A DNA stretch of 64,000 nt, taken from NCBI GenBank assembly GCA_963735885.1, contig CAVTMP010000007.1, positions 682,001 through 746,000 of the forward strand, in the 5' to 3' direction. The notes beneath the pieces were generated by a model. That model was not told the origin of the DNA and searched no databases. It worked only from the letters and a program-made list of their open reading frames with translations. This DNA comes from JBBSBL01 sp963735885. GTDB taxonomy: Bacteria; Actinomycetota; Thermoleophilia; Solirubrobacterales; Solirubrobacteraceae. The stretch's first letter is position 1. Every line of letters starts with the position of its first letter. Below are positions 44,515 through 52,987 of the stretch, piece after piece. The translations under genes were made by a program, and so were the position numbers.

Positions 44515-47481
44515 GTGACCCCGCTTCCCGGGCCCCTCCGGCTGGCCCCCACCCACCCCTTCATCGGCCGTTCGCGCGAGCTCGCGGCCCTGCGCACCCT
44601 CGTGCCGCGCGCGGACGGGGAGGGCCGGAGGATCGCGCTCGTGGGCGGGGAGGCGGGCGGCGGCAAGAGCCGGCTCGTCCGCGAGCTCGCCGGCGAGGCC
44701 GACGCCGAGGGGGCGCTCGTGCTCTACGGGGCCTGCGACGCGGTCGTGCGCACCCCGTATCGCCCCTTCGTCGAGGCGCTCGACCACCTCGCCCGCGTCA
44801 CCGACCCCGACACGCTGCGGGCCGAGCTCGGCGGGGGCGGCGGCGAGCTGACGCGCCTGCTCCCGGATCTCGCCCACCGCGTCGGCGAGCTCCCGGAGCC
44901 CGTCGCGGCCGATGCCGACACCGAGCGGCACCGCCTCCACACGGCCGTCGGCGACCTCCTCGCCAACGCCGGGCGACGGCAGCCGATGCTCCTGGTCCTG
45001 GAGGACGGCCACTGGGCGGACACGCCGACGCTCCTCCTGCTGCGCCACCTCGCCCGGTCCGCGACCGACGCGCGCGTGCTCGTGCTGGCGACCTTCCGTG
45101 ACACCGAGGCCGACGTGCCGGGGGAGCTGGCCGAGACGCTCGCCGACCTCCGCCGCTCCGAGGACGTGGTGCGGCTCCACCTCGGCGGGCTGACCGGGGC
45201 CGAGGTGGCGGAGTTCGTGCGCCGCGCCGCCGGCGGCGTCGACGGGGATCCCCACGACCTCGCCGGCGAGCTCCACGCGCTGACCGGCGGCAACCCGTTC
45301 CTGCTCTGCGAGCTGTGGCGGACGCTCGCCGAGACCGGCACGCTCTCGATCGAGCGGGGCGCCGTTCGCCTCACCCGCCCGCTGCCGGCCATCGCCACGC
45401 CGCAGAGCGTGCGCGAGGTCGTGAGCCAGCGGTTGTCCCGCCTCGAGCCCGCCACCCGGGACGTGCTCGAGCTGGCGGCGGTCGCCGGGTTCGCGTTCGA
45501 GCTCGACGTCATCCGCCGGGCGGCGGCCGGCGGTCTCGACCGGCTCGACGTGCTCGAGCCCGCGGTGAGCAGCGGGATGATCGAGGAGGTCTCCTCGAGG
45601 CGGCTCGCGTACCGCTTCTCGCACGAGCTGGTGCGGCGTGCGCTGTACGACCGCCTCAGCGTGCTGCGCCGCGCGGAGCTCCACCTCATGATCGGCGAGG
45701 CGCTCGCGGAGGCCGAGCCCGCCCCTTCGGGGCGAGGACTCGCCGACCTCGCGCATCACTTCGCCGCCGCGGCGCCGGTCGGGGCGCCCGAGCGGGCCGT
45801 CGAGTACAACCTCCTCGCCGCGGAGCCTGCGAACGCCGCGCTGGCCTTCGAGGAGGCCGCCGACCGCCTGCGGACGGCGCTCGACATCGGGATCGCGGAC
45901 GAGCGCCGCCGGGCCGGGGCGCTGCTCGCGCTCGGGGCCGCGCACTACCGGGCCGGCCGCACGCCGGACTCGCTGGAGGCGTTCCGGGAGGCGGCGCAGA
46001 TCGCCCGGGAGCTCGACGACGGCGAGCTGCTGGCCCGCGCGGCGATCGGATTCGAGAACACGTGCTGGCGACCCGGCATCCGGGATCAGGGCGCGCGCGA
46101 GCTGCTCGAGGAGGCATCGGCGTCGCTCTCGCCCGACGACTCGTCGCTGCGGGTGGGCGTTCTCGCCGGTCTGGCCCGCGCCCTGGACTTCCGGGGCGAC
46201 CACGATCGCGCCCTCGTGGTCCGCACGAGCGCGATCGAGATGGCCCGCCGCAGCGGGGACCGCCGCGGACTGGCCAGCGTGCTCATGCGCGCCTACTGGG
46301 CGCGGGAGGCGACGAGCCTGCGGGAGATCCTCTCGATGCTCACCGAGGCCGTCGAGATCGCCGCGCAGATCGGCGACGTGGAGATCCGCGCGGAGGCGAT
46401 GGAGTGGCGCGTCTCCGCGCTGATCGCCCTGGGCGAGATCGACGGCGCCCGCACCGAGCTCGCCGCGGTGCACGAGCTGGCCCAGCGCACCGGACAGCCG
46501 TTCATGCTCCACGTGTCCGAGCACTACGGCTCTGCGCTCGCGCTGCTCGGCGGCCGCCTGGCGGAGGCGGAGGTCGCCGCCGAGCGCTCGCGCGAGTGGG
46601 GCCGCCTGCTGCGGGGGCGCGACGCGTCCGGCGTCTACGGGATCCAGATGTTCGGCGTCCGGCGCGAACAGGGCCGGCTCTCCGAGCTCGCCCCGGTCGT
46701 GCGCATCCTGGCGGCCGGTGAGAACGGCGGCGCGTGGCGGCCGGGCCTCGCCGCGCTGCTCGCCGAGCTCGGGATGGACGACGAGGTCCGCCGCGAGCTC
46801 GCGCGCGTCCGCCGCGAGGGGCTCGACCCCCTGCGCGCCTCCCTCTGGATCGCGTCGCTGACGTACCTCGCGGACGCGTGCAGCGCGGTGGGCGACCGCG
46901 ACCTCGCCGCGCTCCTCTATCCCGAGCTCGCCCCGCTCTCGGGCACGAACGTGATGATCGGCCACGGCGTCGCCTGCTACGGCGCCGCGGATCGATACCT
47001 CGGGATGCTGGCCGCGACGCTCGGCGAGCGGGAGCGGGCCGAGGACCACCTCGCCGCCGCGATGGACCTCAACCGGCGCATGGGCGCCTCGACGTGGCTC
47101 GCCTACACCGCCTACGAGTACGCGCGGACGCTGCTCGCCGCCGGCGAGGAGGACCGCGCGGCGCCCCTGCTGGCCGAGGCCTCGGGCCTGGCCGCCGCGA
47201 TCGGCCTCCCGACGCTGCTCACGCGCATCGCCGCGCTGGGCCCGGCCGGCGCAACGGCTCCCCCGCTCCCGGACGGGCTCTCGCCGCGCGAGGCCGAGAT
47301 CCTCCGGCTCGTCGCGCGCGGACGCTCGAATCGCGAGATCGGGACCGAGCTGACCATCAGCGGGCACACCGCCGCGAACCACGTGCGCAGCATCCTGCGC
47401 AAGACGGGCTGCGCGAACCGGACGGAGGCGGCGGCCTACGCCTACCGACGCGGCCTGGCCGGGGACGACCGGCGGGAGTAG
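44515..47481 (+). CDS. LuxR-family regulator with AAA ATPase domain (LAL type)
   Basis: 988 residues from a GTG at 44515. Residues 16-30 FIGRSRELAALRTLV open a STAND-type ATPase: Walker A GGEAGGGKS (44-52), Walker B LLVLEDGHWAD (about 160-170). The middle 500 residues are tetratricopeptide-like helices (SLEAFREAAQIARELDDG and similar). The C-terminal 65 are a LuxR helix-turn-helix: LSPREAEILRLVARGRSNRE then TAANHVRSILRKTGCANRTE. Large LAL regulators act as ATP- and ligand-dependent activators. Divergent from the BBE oxidoreductase. Confidence 0.93.
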   Translation: MTPLPGPLRLAPTHPFIGRSRELAALRTLVPRADGEGRRIALVGGEAGGGKSRLVRELAGEADAEGALVLYGACDAVVRTPYRPFVEALDHLARVTDPDTLRAELGGGGGELTRLLPDLAHRVGELPEPVAADADTERHRLHTAVGDLLANAGRRQPMLLVLEDGHWADTPTLLLLRHLARSATDARVLVLATFRDTEADVPGELAETLADLRRSEDVVRLHLGGLTGAEVAEFVRRAAGGVDGDPHDLAGELHALTGGNPFLLCELWRTLAETGTLSIERGAVRLTRPLPAIATPQSVREVVSQRLSRLEPATRDVLELAAVAGFAFELDVIRRAAAGGLDRLDVLEPAVSSGMIEEVSSRRLAYRFSHELVRRALYDRLSVLRRAELHLMIGEALAEAEPAPSGRGLADLAHHFAAAAPVGAPERAVEYNLLAAEPANAALAFEEAADRLRTALDIGIADERRRAGALLALGAAHYRAGRTPDSLEAFREAAQIARELDDGELLARAAIGFENTCWRPGIRDQGARELLEEASASLSPDDSSLRVGVLAGLARALDFRGDHDRALVVRTSAIEMARRSGDRRGLASVLMRAYWAREATSLREILSMLTEAVEIAAQIGDVEIRAEAMEWRVSALIALGEIDGARTELAAVHELAQRTGQPFMLHVSEHYGSALALLGGRLAEAEVAAERSREWGRLLRGRDASGVYGIQMFGVRREQGRLSELAPVVRILAAGENGGAWRPGLAALLAELGMDDEVRRELARVRREGLDPLRASLWIASLTYLADACSAVGDRDLAALLYPELAPLSGTNVMIGHGVACYGAADRYLGMLAATLGERERAEDHLAAAMDLNRRMGASTWLAYTAYEYARTLLAAGEEDRAAPLLAEASGLAAAIGLPTLLTRIAALGPAGATAPPLPDGLSPREAEILRLVARGRSNREIGTELTISGHTAANHVRSILRKTGCANRTEAAAYAYRRGLAGDDRRE

Positions 47482-47491
47482 GATCGGCGCC

Positions 47492-47749
47492 ATGCCGCTC
47501 TTCGTCATCGAGCGGGAGTTCGCCGAACAGCTCCAGCTGAGCGGCGAGGACGTGACGCTGCTGGAGGAGATCAACGCGGACGAGGGCGTCCGCTGGCTCT
47601 TCTCGTTCCTCAGCGCGGACCGGCGGCGCTCCTACTGCCTCTACGAGGCTCCCTCGCCCGACGAGATCGTGGCGGCGGCCAAGCGGGCCGGCATCCCCGC
47701 GGACGTCGTGGTCGAGGTCGACCGGATCACCGCGGACTCGTTCCGCTGA
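47492..47749 (+). CDS. DUF4242 family protein
   Basis: 85 residues: PLFVIEREFAEQL at the start, EGVRWLFSFLSADRRRSYCL in the middle and YEAPSPDEIVAAAKRAGIP towards the end match DUF4242, a ferredoxin-like fold that includes a nickel-binding Streptomyces protein. The cysteine in RSYCLYEA is the family Cys. Starts 10 bp after the regulator, likely co-transcribed. Confidence 0.85.
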   Translation: MPLFVIEREFAEQLQLSGEDVTLLEEINADEGVRWLFSFLSADRRRSYCLYEAPSPDEIVAAAKRAGIPADVVVEVDRITADSFR

Positions 47750-47772
47750 GCCTCGGGCGCCGCTCGCCGGGG

Positions 47773-47874
47773 TCAGCGGAGGATGCGGAAGCCCGCGTGG
47801 GCGGGGGCGCTGCGCCCGGTCCTGGTCGTGCGCGGGCGGTGAGGCGGTAGCGGCCGGGCGGGAGCGGGTGGCCG
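47773..47874 (-). pseudogene. Orphan C-terminal tail of a secreted beta-domain protein
   Basis: Directly beyond the stop of the TolB-like gene the minus strand reads PLPPGRYRLTARA and, after one extra base, TTRTGRSAPAHAGFRILR with a TGA at 47773. This is the usual last strand pair of the beta-sandwich tails in such proteins, yet the TolB-like gene already has its own tail. Leftover of a neighbouring paralogue or of a longer original gene. Confidence 0.4.
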
Positions 47875-47882
47875 CTACCGCC
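47843..47882 (-). terminator. 13-bp stem-loop at the end of the TolB-like gene
   Basis: GGCGGTAGCGGCC at 47843-47855 and its exact complement GGCCGCTACCGCC at 47870-47882, loop 14 bp. The 3' arm includes the TAG stop of the gene at 47875. No T-run. Confidence 0.45.
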
Positions 47883-49554
47883 GGACGATCGTGAAGAACG
47901 CGGTGCGCGCCCGCGAGCGGTTGCCGGCGCCGTCGGTGGCGCCGATCGTGACCCGATGGCGACCGAGGCCGAGACGTCTCGTCCGCGTCAGCCGGCCCTG
48001 GAACCGCACCCGGTTCCGCCCGCGCTTGGCCCGCCGCTTCAACGAGCCCTTGCCGACGTAGCGCGTGCAGCGGGAGCGCCGGCGGTTCGCCCGGGTCGGA
48101 GCGACGCATCGCCGCCCGACGCGCCGTCCGGTGCTCACCTGCGCGAAGCTCAGCGTGACGGTCGCCGCCTCGCTGAGGCGGAACGAGATCGTGGTGCCGA
48201 CCGGCGCCCGCGAGAACCGCGGCAACAGCGACCCGAGGCGCCAGCGGCCGGGCGACACCGCGAACGAGGAGATCGTCGCCGGGGTCGTGTCGGGCCGGGG
48301 GCGGACCGTGACCCGCGCCGTCGCGACGTTCGAGTCCGAGGTGCCGTCGTTGGCCCGGAACGTGAACCGGTCGCTGCCCGAGAAGCCCGGCGTCGGGGTG
48401 TAGGTCACCCGCGCCGGGTCGCCCGTCTGCACCGCCCCGAGGGTCCCGTGCGCCGGCCCGGCGACGATGGTGGTCGTCGTCGGGTCGTTCTCGGGGGCCG
48501 GGTCCGTACAGCCGAGCGGGACGGAGGCCGCCGTGCCGAACGGCGTCGACACCGCTCCGTCCTGGCAGGTCGGCGACGGGTTGGGCGCCCAGTCGGGGTT
48601 GCCGTCGAAGCGCATGGGCACGTCGTTGACCACCGGGCTGGCGACACCGGTGCCGTCGGAGTTCTTCATCACCAGTGCGCCGTTGCCGAAGGTCCCGCTC
48701 ACGTAGGCGATCTTCGTTCGGTCGGGGGACCACACGCAGTTGTAGTCGCCCGTCCCGGTGTTCGCGATGGGCGTGACGATCCCGCCGGTGATGGCGGACC
48801 GCTGGACGGTGGCGCTCGTCGTGCCGAACGGCCCGCGGGTGAAGCACAGGTCCTGCCCGTCGGGGGAGACCGCCGGCTGATAGTCGTCGGTCGCGCCGGT
48901 GATCACCGGGGTGCCGGCCGTCTGGCTGCCGTCGGCCGGCGCCCGGTAGATGTCGTTGCTCACCGTGGCCAGCGGGTCGACGTCCTGGGAGTAGTAGAGC
49001 GTCTTGGAGTCGGGCGACCAGGAGGGCTTGTCCGCGTTCATGTTCGCGGCGGTGTTCGTGATCGGCGTGATCTGCGGGCCGTTGGCGTTCTGCACGTAGA
49101 TGTTCCTGATCGTCGCGAGGCCGCTGGCATAGGCGATCTTCGTGCCGTCGGGCGACCAGGACGGCCGGTCGTCGGAGATGCCGGGGTTCTGGGTGATGTC
49201 GCGCGGGTTGGTCCCCGACGCCGGCTTGGTGAGGTCGAGGACGTAGATGTCGTAGTCGGCGGGCGGGCCCGCCGCGTAGGCGATCTTCGTGCGGTCCGGC
49301 GACCAGCTCGGGTGCCGGTGCTGGATGGCCGCGTTCAGCGTGACGCGCGTCGGCGTGCCACCCGGCTTGCCGACGATCCAGAGCTGCGCGGTCGCGTCGG
49401 TGAACGGGGCCGAGATCCCGTCGCTCCGGCCGCTGGCGAAGACGATCTTCCCGTTGGGGCCGGGTTGGACGGCGGCGGCCGGGACCGCCGACGCCCCGAG
49501 GACGACCAGCGCGACGACGACCGTGCGGGCCAGCAGCATCCGTACCTCCACCAT
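47875..49554 (-). CDS. Secreted TolB-like (PD40) protein with cadherin-like domain
   Basis: 559 residues. Signal peptide MLLARTVVVALVVLGASAVP (start at 49554 or the Met five residues later). Residues about 35-330 are a six-bladed TolB/PD40 propeller with repeats HPSWSPDRTKIAYAAG, RPSWSPDGTKIAYASG, KPSWSPDSKTLYYSQ, QPAVSPDGQDLCFT and CVWSPDRTKIAYVSG. Residues about 350-420 are a cadherin-like/Ig domain (VTYTPTPGFSGSDRFTF). The rest is a Thr/Arg-rich beta-sandwich tail common in Solirubrobacterales. Extracellular binding or surface protein, substrate unknown. Confidence 0.88.
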   Translation of the reverse strand: MVEVRMLLARTVVVALVVLGASAVPAAAVQPGPNGKIVFASGRSDGISAPFTDATAQLWIVGKPGGTPTRVTLNAAIQHRHPSWSPDRTKIAYAAGPPADYDIYVLDLTKPASGTNPRDITQNPGISDDRPSWSPDGTKIAYASGLATIRNIYVQNANGPQITPITNTAANMNADKPSWSPDSKTLYYSQDVDPLATVSNDIYRAPADGSQTAGTPVITGATDDYQPAVSPDGQDLCFTRGPFGTTSATVQRSAITGGIVTPIANTGTGDYNCVWSPDRTKIAYVSGTFGNGALVMKNSDGTGVASPVVNDVPMRFDGNPDWAPNPSPTCQDGAVSTPFGTAASVPLGCTDPAPENDPTTTTIVAGPAHGTLGAVQTGDPARVTYTPTPGFSGSDRFTFRANDGTSDSNVATARVTVRPRPDTTPATISSFAVSPGRWRLGSLLPRFSRAPVGTTISFRLSEAATVTLSFAQVSTGRRVGRRCVAPTRANRRRSRCTRYVGKGSLKRRAKRGRNRVRFQGRLTRTRRLGLGRHRVTIGATDGAGNRSRARTAFFTIVRR

Positions 49555-49603
49555 GAGCCTTCCCCCGGGTCTGGACCGCCGACCCTAACGGATTCCCGGG
49601 CTT

Positions 49604-50974
49604 TCAGCGCCACCGCGTGTAGCGGCCGACGACCGTTCGAGAGACGAGCGCCGGAGCCCGCTGCCCGCTCCCGGCTCGCGCGAACGCGGACGGGTCGACC
49701 AGGACCTTGCCGACCTGCTGCCGCACCTCGTCGGCGATGTCGAGCGGCAGGTCCGCGATGCCCCGGATCCCGGCGAGCCGGCGGACGATCCCCTGGCGGA
49801 TGCGGCGGAGCACGGCCGGCTCGTCGACCCGGTCGCGCAGCCGGCTCTCGGTCCACAGCAGGCGCCGGCCGCCGGGGTCCCAGGCGAACTCCGGGATGAT
49901 CCAGCCGCCGCGGCCGGACCGGGTCAGGCGCCGGGCCGGGCCGGTCGGCCGGAAGCGGGTGTGCCCGTGGTTCCAGCGCAGGGCCAGCTCGTAGAGGTCG
50001 TTCGCCTGCTGGAAGGTCGGGCGCAGGAACGCCTCGTTGAAGACCGGGAGGATCACGGCGTAGTCGTAGGTGGCGGGCAGCCGCAGCAGCGTCGCGAGCC
50101 GGCTCCAGTTGTCGAAGGCGCCCGCGTGGTCGCGGGTCGACATGAAGAGGATCCGCCGCATGTCCGGCGTGAACACGGCCTGCTCGTCCCACGCCGGGTC
50201 GCGGGTGAGGCGCTGCGGGCGGCAGGCGCCCCGGTCGGCGTCCGGCAGGCGGCAGAAGAAGAGCTCCGGGTTGAGCGAGGTGTCGACCGTCTCGGTGTAG
50301 AGGAACCCGGAGCCGTCGGGAGCCCACCACTGCGTCTCGTACCAGTGGCCGTTGCCCGGGCGGACGGCGTGGGTCCCGACGAGGCGCGGCCCGCGCGGGC
50401 CGTTCGGGTCGAAGCGCGCGACCCGGACGTCCGAGCGCCCGGTCCCGCCGGTGGCGGAGTCCCAGTTCAGCGCGGTCCACGCGACGTGGCGCCCGTCGGG
50501 CGACCAGTAGGCGTGGAAGTTGTCGCGCAGCTCGCCGCCCGGCGTGAGGTCCGTCCGGCGGCGCCCGTCCCGGGTCATGACCCAGAGGTCGGAGCCGATG
50601 CCGCCGAACCCCGGCGCGCCGACACGGACACGATGGCCGTGCCAGGAGTGGAAGAGGATCCAGCGCCCGCCGTGGGGCTGGACGACGGGCACCTGGTTGG
50701 GGCCGGCGAGCCCGCAGGTGAGGCAGCGGCGCTCCCGGCCGGCGAGCGTCGAGCGGAAGACCTGGGCCTCGCCGCCGGCCGCCGGCGCGTGGTAGACGAC
50801 GTGGCGCCGGTCGAGCCAGTCCGGCGCCTGGCCGACGGTGAACGGGTTGACGGTGGTCGTGAAGCGGTGCCCACCGGGCACATCGGCGTCCTGCGCCGCG
50901 GCGGTCGGCCCGGCGGAGCCCAGCACCGCGAGCGTGGCCACGAGCCCGATCCCGGTCTGCCGCCGTCGACGCAT
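49604..50974 (-). CDS. Secreted TolB-like beta-propeller protein
   Basis: 456 residues. Signal peptide (GLVATLAVLGSAGPTAAAQ). Propeller repeats such as WLDRRHVVYHAPAAGGEAQV, AYWSPDGRHVAWTALNWDSA, QWWAPDGSGFLYTETVDTSL and FAWDPGGRRLLWTESRLRDR are PD40-like. A CLTCG pair could form a disulphide. The C-terminal 80 residues are helical (VLRRIRQGIVRRLAGIRGIA). Lies 50 bp upstream of the other TolB-like gene in the same direction and may form an operon with it. Confidence 0.85.
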   Translation of the reverse strand: MRRRRQTGIGLVATLAVLGSAGPTAAAQDADVPGGHRFTTTVNPFTVGQAPDWLDRRHVVYHAPAAGGEAQVFRSTLAGRERRCLTCGLAGPNQVPVVQPHGGRWILFHSWHGHRVRVGAPGFGGIGSDLWVMTRDGRRRTDLTPGGELRDNFHAYWSPDGRHVAWTALNWDSATGGTGRSDVRVARFDPNGPRGPRLVGTHAVRPGNGHWYETQWWAPDGSGFLYTETVDTSLNPELFFCRLPDADRGACRPQRLTRDPAWDEQAVFTPDMRRILFMSTRDHAGAFDNWSRLATLLRLPATYDYAVILPVFNEAFLRPTFQQANDLYELALRWNHGHTRFRPTGPARRLTRSGRGGWIIPEFAWDPGGRRLLWTESRLRDRVDEPAVLRRIRQGIVRRLAGIRGIADLPLDIADEVRQQVGKVLVDPSAFARAGSGQRAPALVSRTVVGRYTRWR

Positions 50975-51069
50975 GCCGGGGCGAACCTACCGGCCGTGGA
51001 CCGCCGTTGCGCCGACGGAACCGGAGCGCCTCGGGCCGGGACGGCACGGCGGGGGACGGTCGCCGAACG

Positions 51070-51492
51070 TCAGCCCGCGGCGCGGACGACCTCGATGTCG
51101 ACGAGCCGGCCGAGGCCCCGGAAGTCCTCCGGGTTGCGGGTGTAGAGGGGCAGGTCGGCGGCCAGCGCCGTCGCGGCGATCAACAGGTCGAGCGCGCGCC
51201 GTCCGCGCGCCCTGCGCCCGGCCGCCACCGTGGCCGCGTAGAGGCGCCCGAACGCCCGGGCGACGTCCGCATCGATGGCAAGCGGCTCGAAGGTCGCCTC
51301 GACGCGCTGCAGTCGGTCCTGGCGGCGGGCTCGCTCGGCGTGGTCGCGCGTCGCGTGCGGGCCGGCCGCCAGCTCGGCGAGCGTGATGGCCGAGATCGCC
51401 AGCTCCGCGGGCAGGGCCCCCGGGTCGAGCCGGTCGAGGTCGATGACGACCGAGGTGTCGATGAGCCCGCGCGGCCGCTGACGCTCAGCCAC
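51070..51492 (-). CDS. PIN-domain toxin, VapC-like
   Basis: 140 residues from a GTG at 51492, overlapping the antitoxin by 8 bases. PIN fold: GLIDTSVVIDLDRL gives the first acidic residue (Asp12), ISAITLAELAAGPH the Glu, and DLLIAATALAADLPLYTRNP then EDFRGL the C-terminal Asp and Asn pair. VapC toxins are Mg-dependent ribonucleases, usually against tRNA or rRNA. Confidence 0.92.
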   Translation of the reverse strand: MAERQRPRGLIDTSVVIDLDRLDPGALPAELAISAITLAELAAGPHATRDHAERARRQDRLQRVEATFEPLAIDADVARAFGRLYAATVAAGRRARGRRALDLLIAATALAADLPLYTRNPEDFRGLGRLVDIEVVRAAG

Positions 51493-51739
51493 GCGGCGCG
51501 GGATCCTGGTCCAGGACGGCGTCGACGTCGGCCCGGAACGCGTCGGCGTCGATCGCCGGGGCGTCGGCGAACGCGGCGAGCGCCGCCGCGGAGGCCACGA
51601 ATCGCCGCCGCCGGACCGGGACGAGCTCTCCCACCGCCGTGCCGTTGCGGGTCACGACGAAGGACTCGCCGCGATCGAGCGCGCGCATGATCTCGCCGCT
51701 CTCGTTGCGCAGCTCGCGCTGGGTGATGGCGCGGGGCAC
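51485..51739 (-). CDS. Antitoxin, Phd/VapB-like
   Basis: 84 residues from a GTG at 51739 (a GTG at 51757 is in frame but lies within the palindrome, so the later start is preferred). PRAITQRELRNESGEIMRAL and GESFVVTRNGTAVGELVPVR are the Phd/YefM DNA-binding fold; the C-terminal acidic half (FADAPAIDADAFRADVDAVL) would wrap the toxin. Directly upstream of the toxin and likely to repress its own operon. Confidence 0.9.
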   Translation of the reverse strand: MPRAITQRELRNESGEIMRALDRGESFVVTRNGTAVGELVPVRRRRFVASAAALAAFADAPAIDADAFRADVDAVLDQDPAPRG

Positions 51740-51748
51740 GAAACCGCA

Positions 51749-51768
51749 TCGTAGCACGCGTGCTACGA
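51749..51768. promoter_or_regulatory. 20-bp perfect palindrome, likely toxin-antitoxin operator
   Basis: TCGTAGCACGCGTGCTACGA, its own reverse complement. It lies 9 bp upstream of the antitoxin start, the usual place for the operator that Phd/VapB proteins and the toxin-antitoxin complex bind to repress their own transcription. Confidence 0.7.
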
Positions 51769-51770
51769 GG

Positions 51771-52700
51771 TCAGCGGCGCCGCGCGCGGGCCCGGCGGGC
51801 CTCGTCGGCCCACAGCGCGCGCATGATCTTCGAGACGACCGGCGCGGTCTCCCCGAAGCCCGGGCAGCAGGGCGGCCCGCCCGGCGCGCTGATGCCGATC
51901 TCCAGGTGCGGCGCCGAGGAGATGCCGACGCTCCCGCAGCCGATCCGGGCGATCGGCTGGCCGCGGCTCACGTGGTCGCCCTTGCGGACGAGGTTCGGCT
52001 TCGTGTGCCCGTAGTAGACGTAGCGGCCGGCGAACGGCCCCTGGTCGAGCCTGACCACCGGGGCCCAGCGCCCGAAGCCGCTGATCCCGATCTGCACGAC
52101 GGTCCCGCTCTCGACCGCGAGCACCGTGACCTTGCGGTCGCACGCCCCGTTCAGCGTCGGGATGTCGACGCCCTGGTCGGTGCTCCACGTCGACGACGGG
52201 AGGACCCGCCGCCGCGGCGTCAGCGGGAAGGCCCAGCCGCTGCTCGCGGCGAGCGACATCGGGTTGCCCTTCGAGCTCAGCAGCGCCCGGCGGGTGCGCG
52301 CGTCGACGACGGCGTCGACCCGCAGGCCGCCGTCGCCCTCGAAGCGGCGCAGCGCGCTCGCGGTCGTCCGGTCGAAGGTGCCGGTGATGGCCGCGCGGTA
52401 GCCGAGGCGCGTGAGCAGCCACTGGAGCGCACGGACGTCGTCGCCCCGGGCGCCGCGGCGCAGCGTCCGCGTGCCCAGGCGCCACGGGTTGCGCGCGAGC
52501 CCCTCGGACGCGGGCGGCGCGCTGGTCGGCGAGGCTCCGCCGGTGAGAGCGGCGCCGGCGGTGGACGGTCCGCCGCCGGTCGCCGCCGCGGCCCCGGCCG
52601 CGGGCCCGGCGAGCGCCGCGACCGCGAGCACGACGAGGGCCCCGGCGCGGGCGGCGCCACGGGGCGAAGGAGCGGGGGCGGAATCGGTACGGCGGCGCAT
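51771..52700 (-). CDS. Peptidoglycan-binding + M23-like protein, degenerate active site
   Basis: 309 residues. Signal peptide ending ALAGPAAGAAAA, a peptidoglycan-binding_1 domain (LRRGARGDDVRALQWLLTRL, then YRAAITGTFDRTTASALRRF) and an M23 fold from about residue 175. The M23 zinc site HxxxD becomes WSTDQGVDIP (Asp/Gln where His is expected) and the second HxH is PHLEIGI (Glu for the second His); YVYYGHT keeps one His. Cys pair in NGACDRK and IGCGSVG. Likely a non-enzymatic cell-wall binding protein or activator of other hydrolases. Confidence 0.85.
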   Translation of the reverse strand: MRRRTDSAPAPSPRGAARAGALVVLAVAALAGPAAGAAAATGGGPSTAGAALTGGASPTSAPPASEGLARNPWRLGTRTLRRGARGDDVRALQWLLTRLGYRAAITGTFDRTTASALRRFEGDGGLRVDAVVDARTRRALLSSKGNPMSLAASSGWAFPLTPRRRVLPSSTWSTDQGVDIPTLNGACDRKVTVLAVESGTVVQIGISGFGRWAPVVRLDQGPFAGRYVYYGHTKPNLVRKGDHVSRGQPIARIGCGSVGISSAPHLEIGISAPGGPPCCPGFGETAPVVSKIMRALWADEARRARARRR

Positions 52701-52987
52701 GGTCGTCGTCCGGCTCGTGGGCCGGTGATCGGGCTCGGCCGCCTGCGAGGTGAGCTGTCGGGCTGGCGCTTGTGCGCCTCCCGCGGAATCACCGCGAGAT
52801 TCGCCCCGGGAACGTGGTTCCCCCGCTCCCCGGACTGGACTCCGGGAACTCGGCGGCGAGCCCATGGTAGCCGGGAGCCGGGCGGCACGCGGCGCGCCCG
52901 GCGCGCGCCGCGATCGTCAGGGCGACGCGGTCGGTGGTCCAGACCCGCACGGCCGGCCGCGCGGCGCCGGATCGACTCGGGCCGGTG

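Noticed and set aside
47956..49899. Long plus-strand frame opposite the TolB-like gene
   Set aside because: Antisense shadow; its Val/Gly/Arg-rich composition has no domain, while the minus-strand gene has a signal peptide and PD40 repeats.
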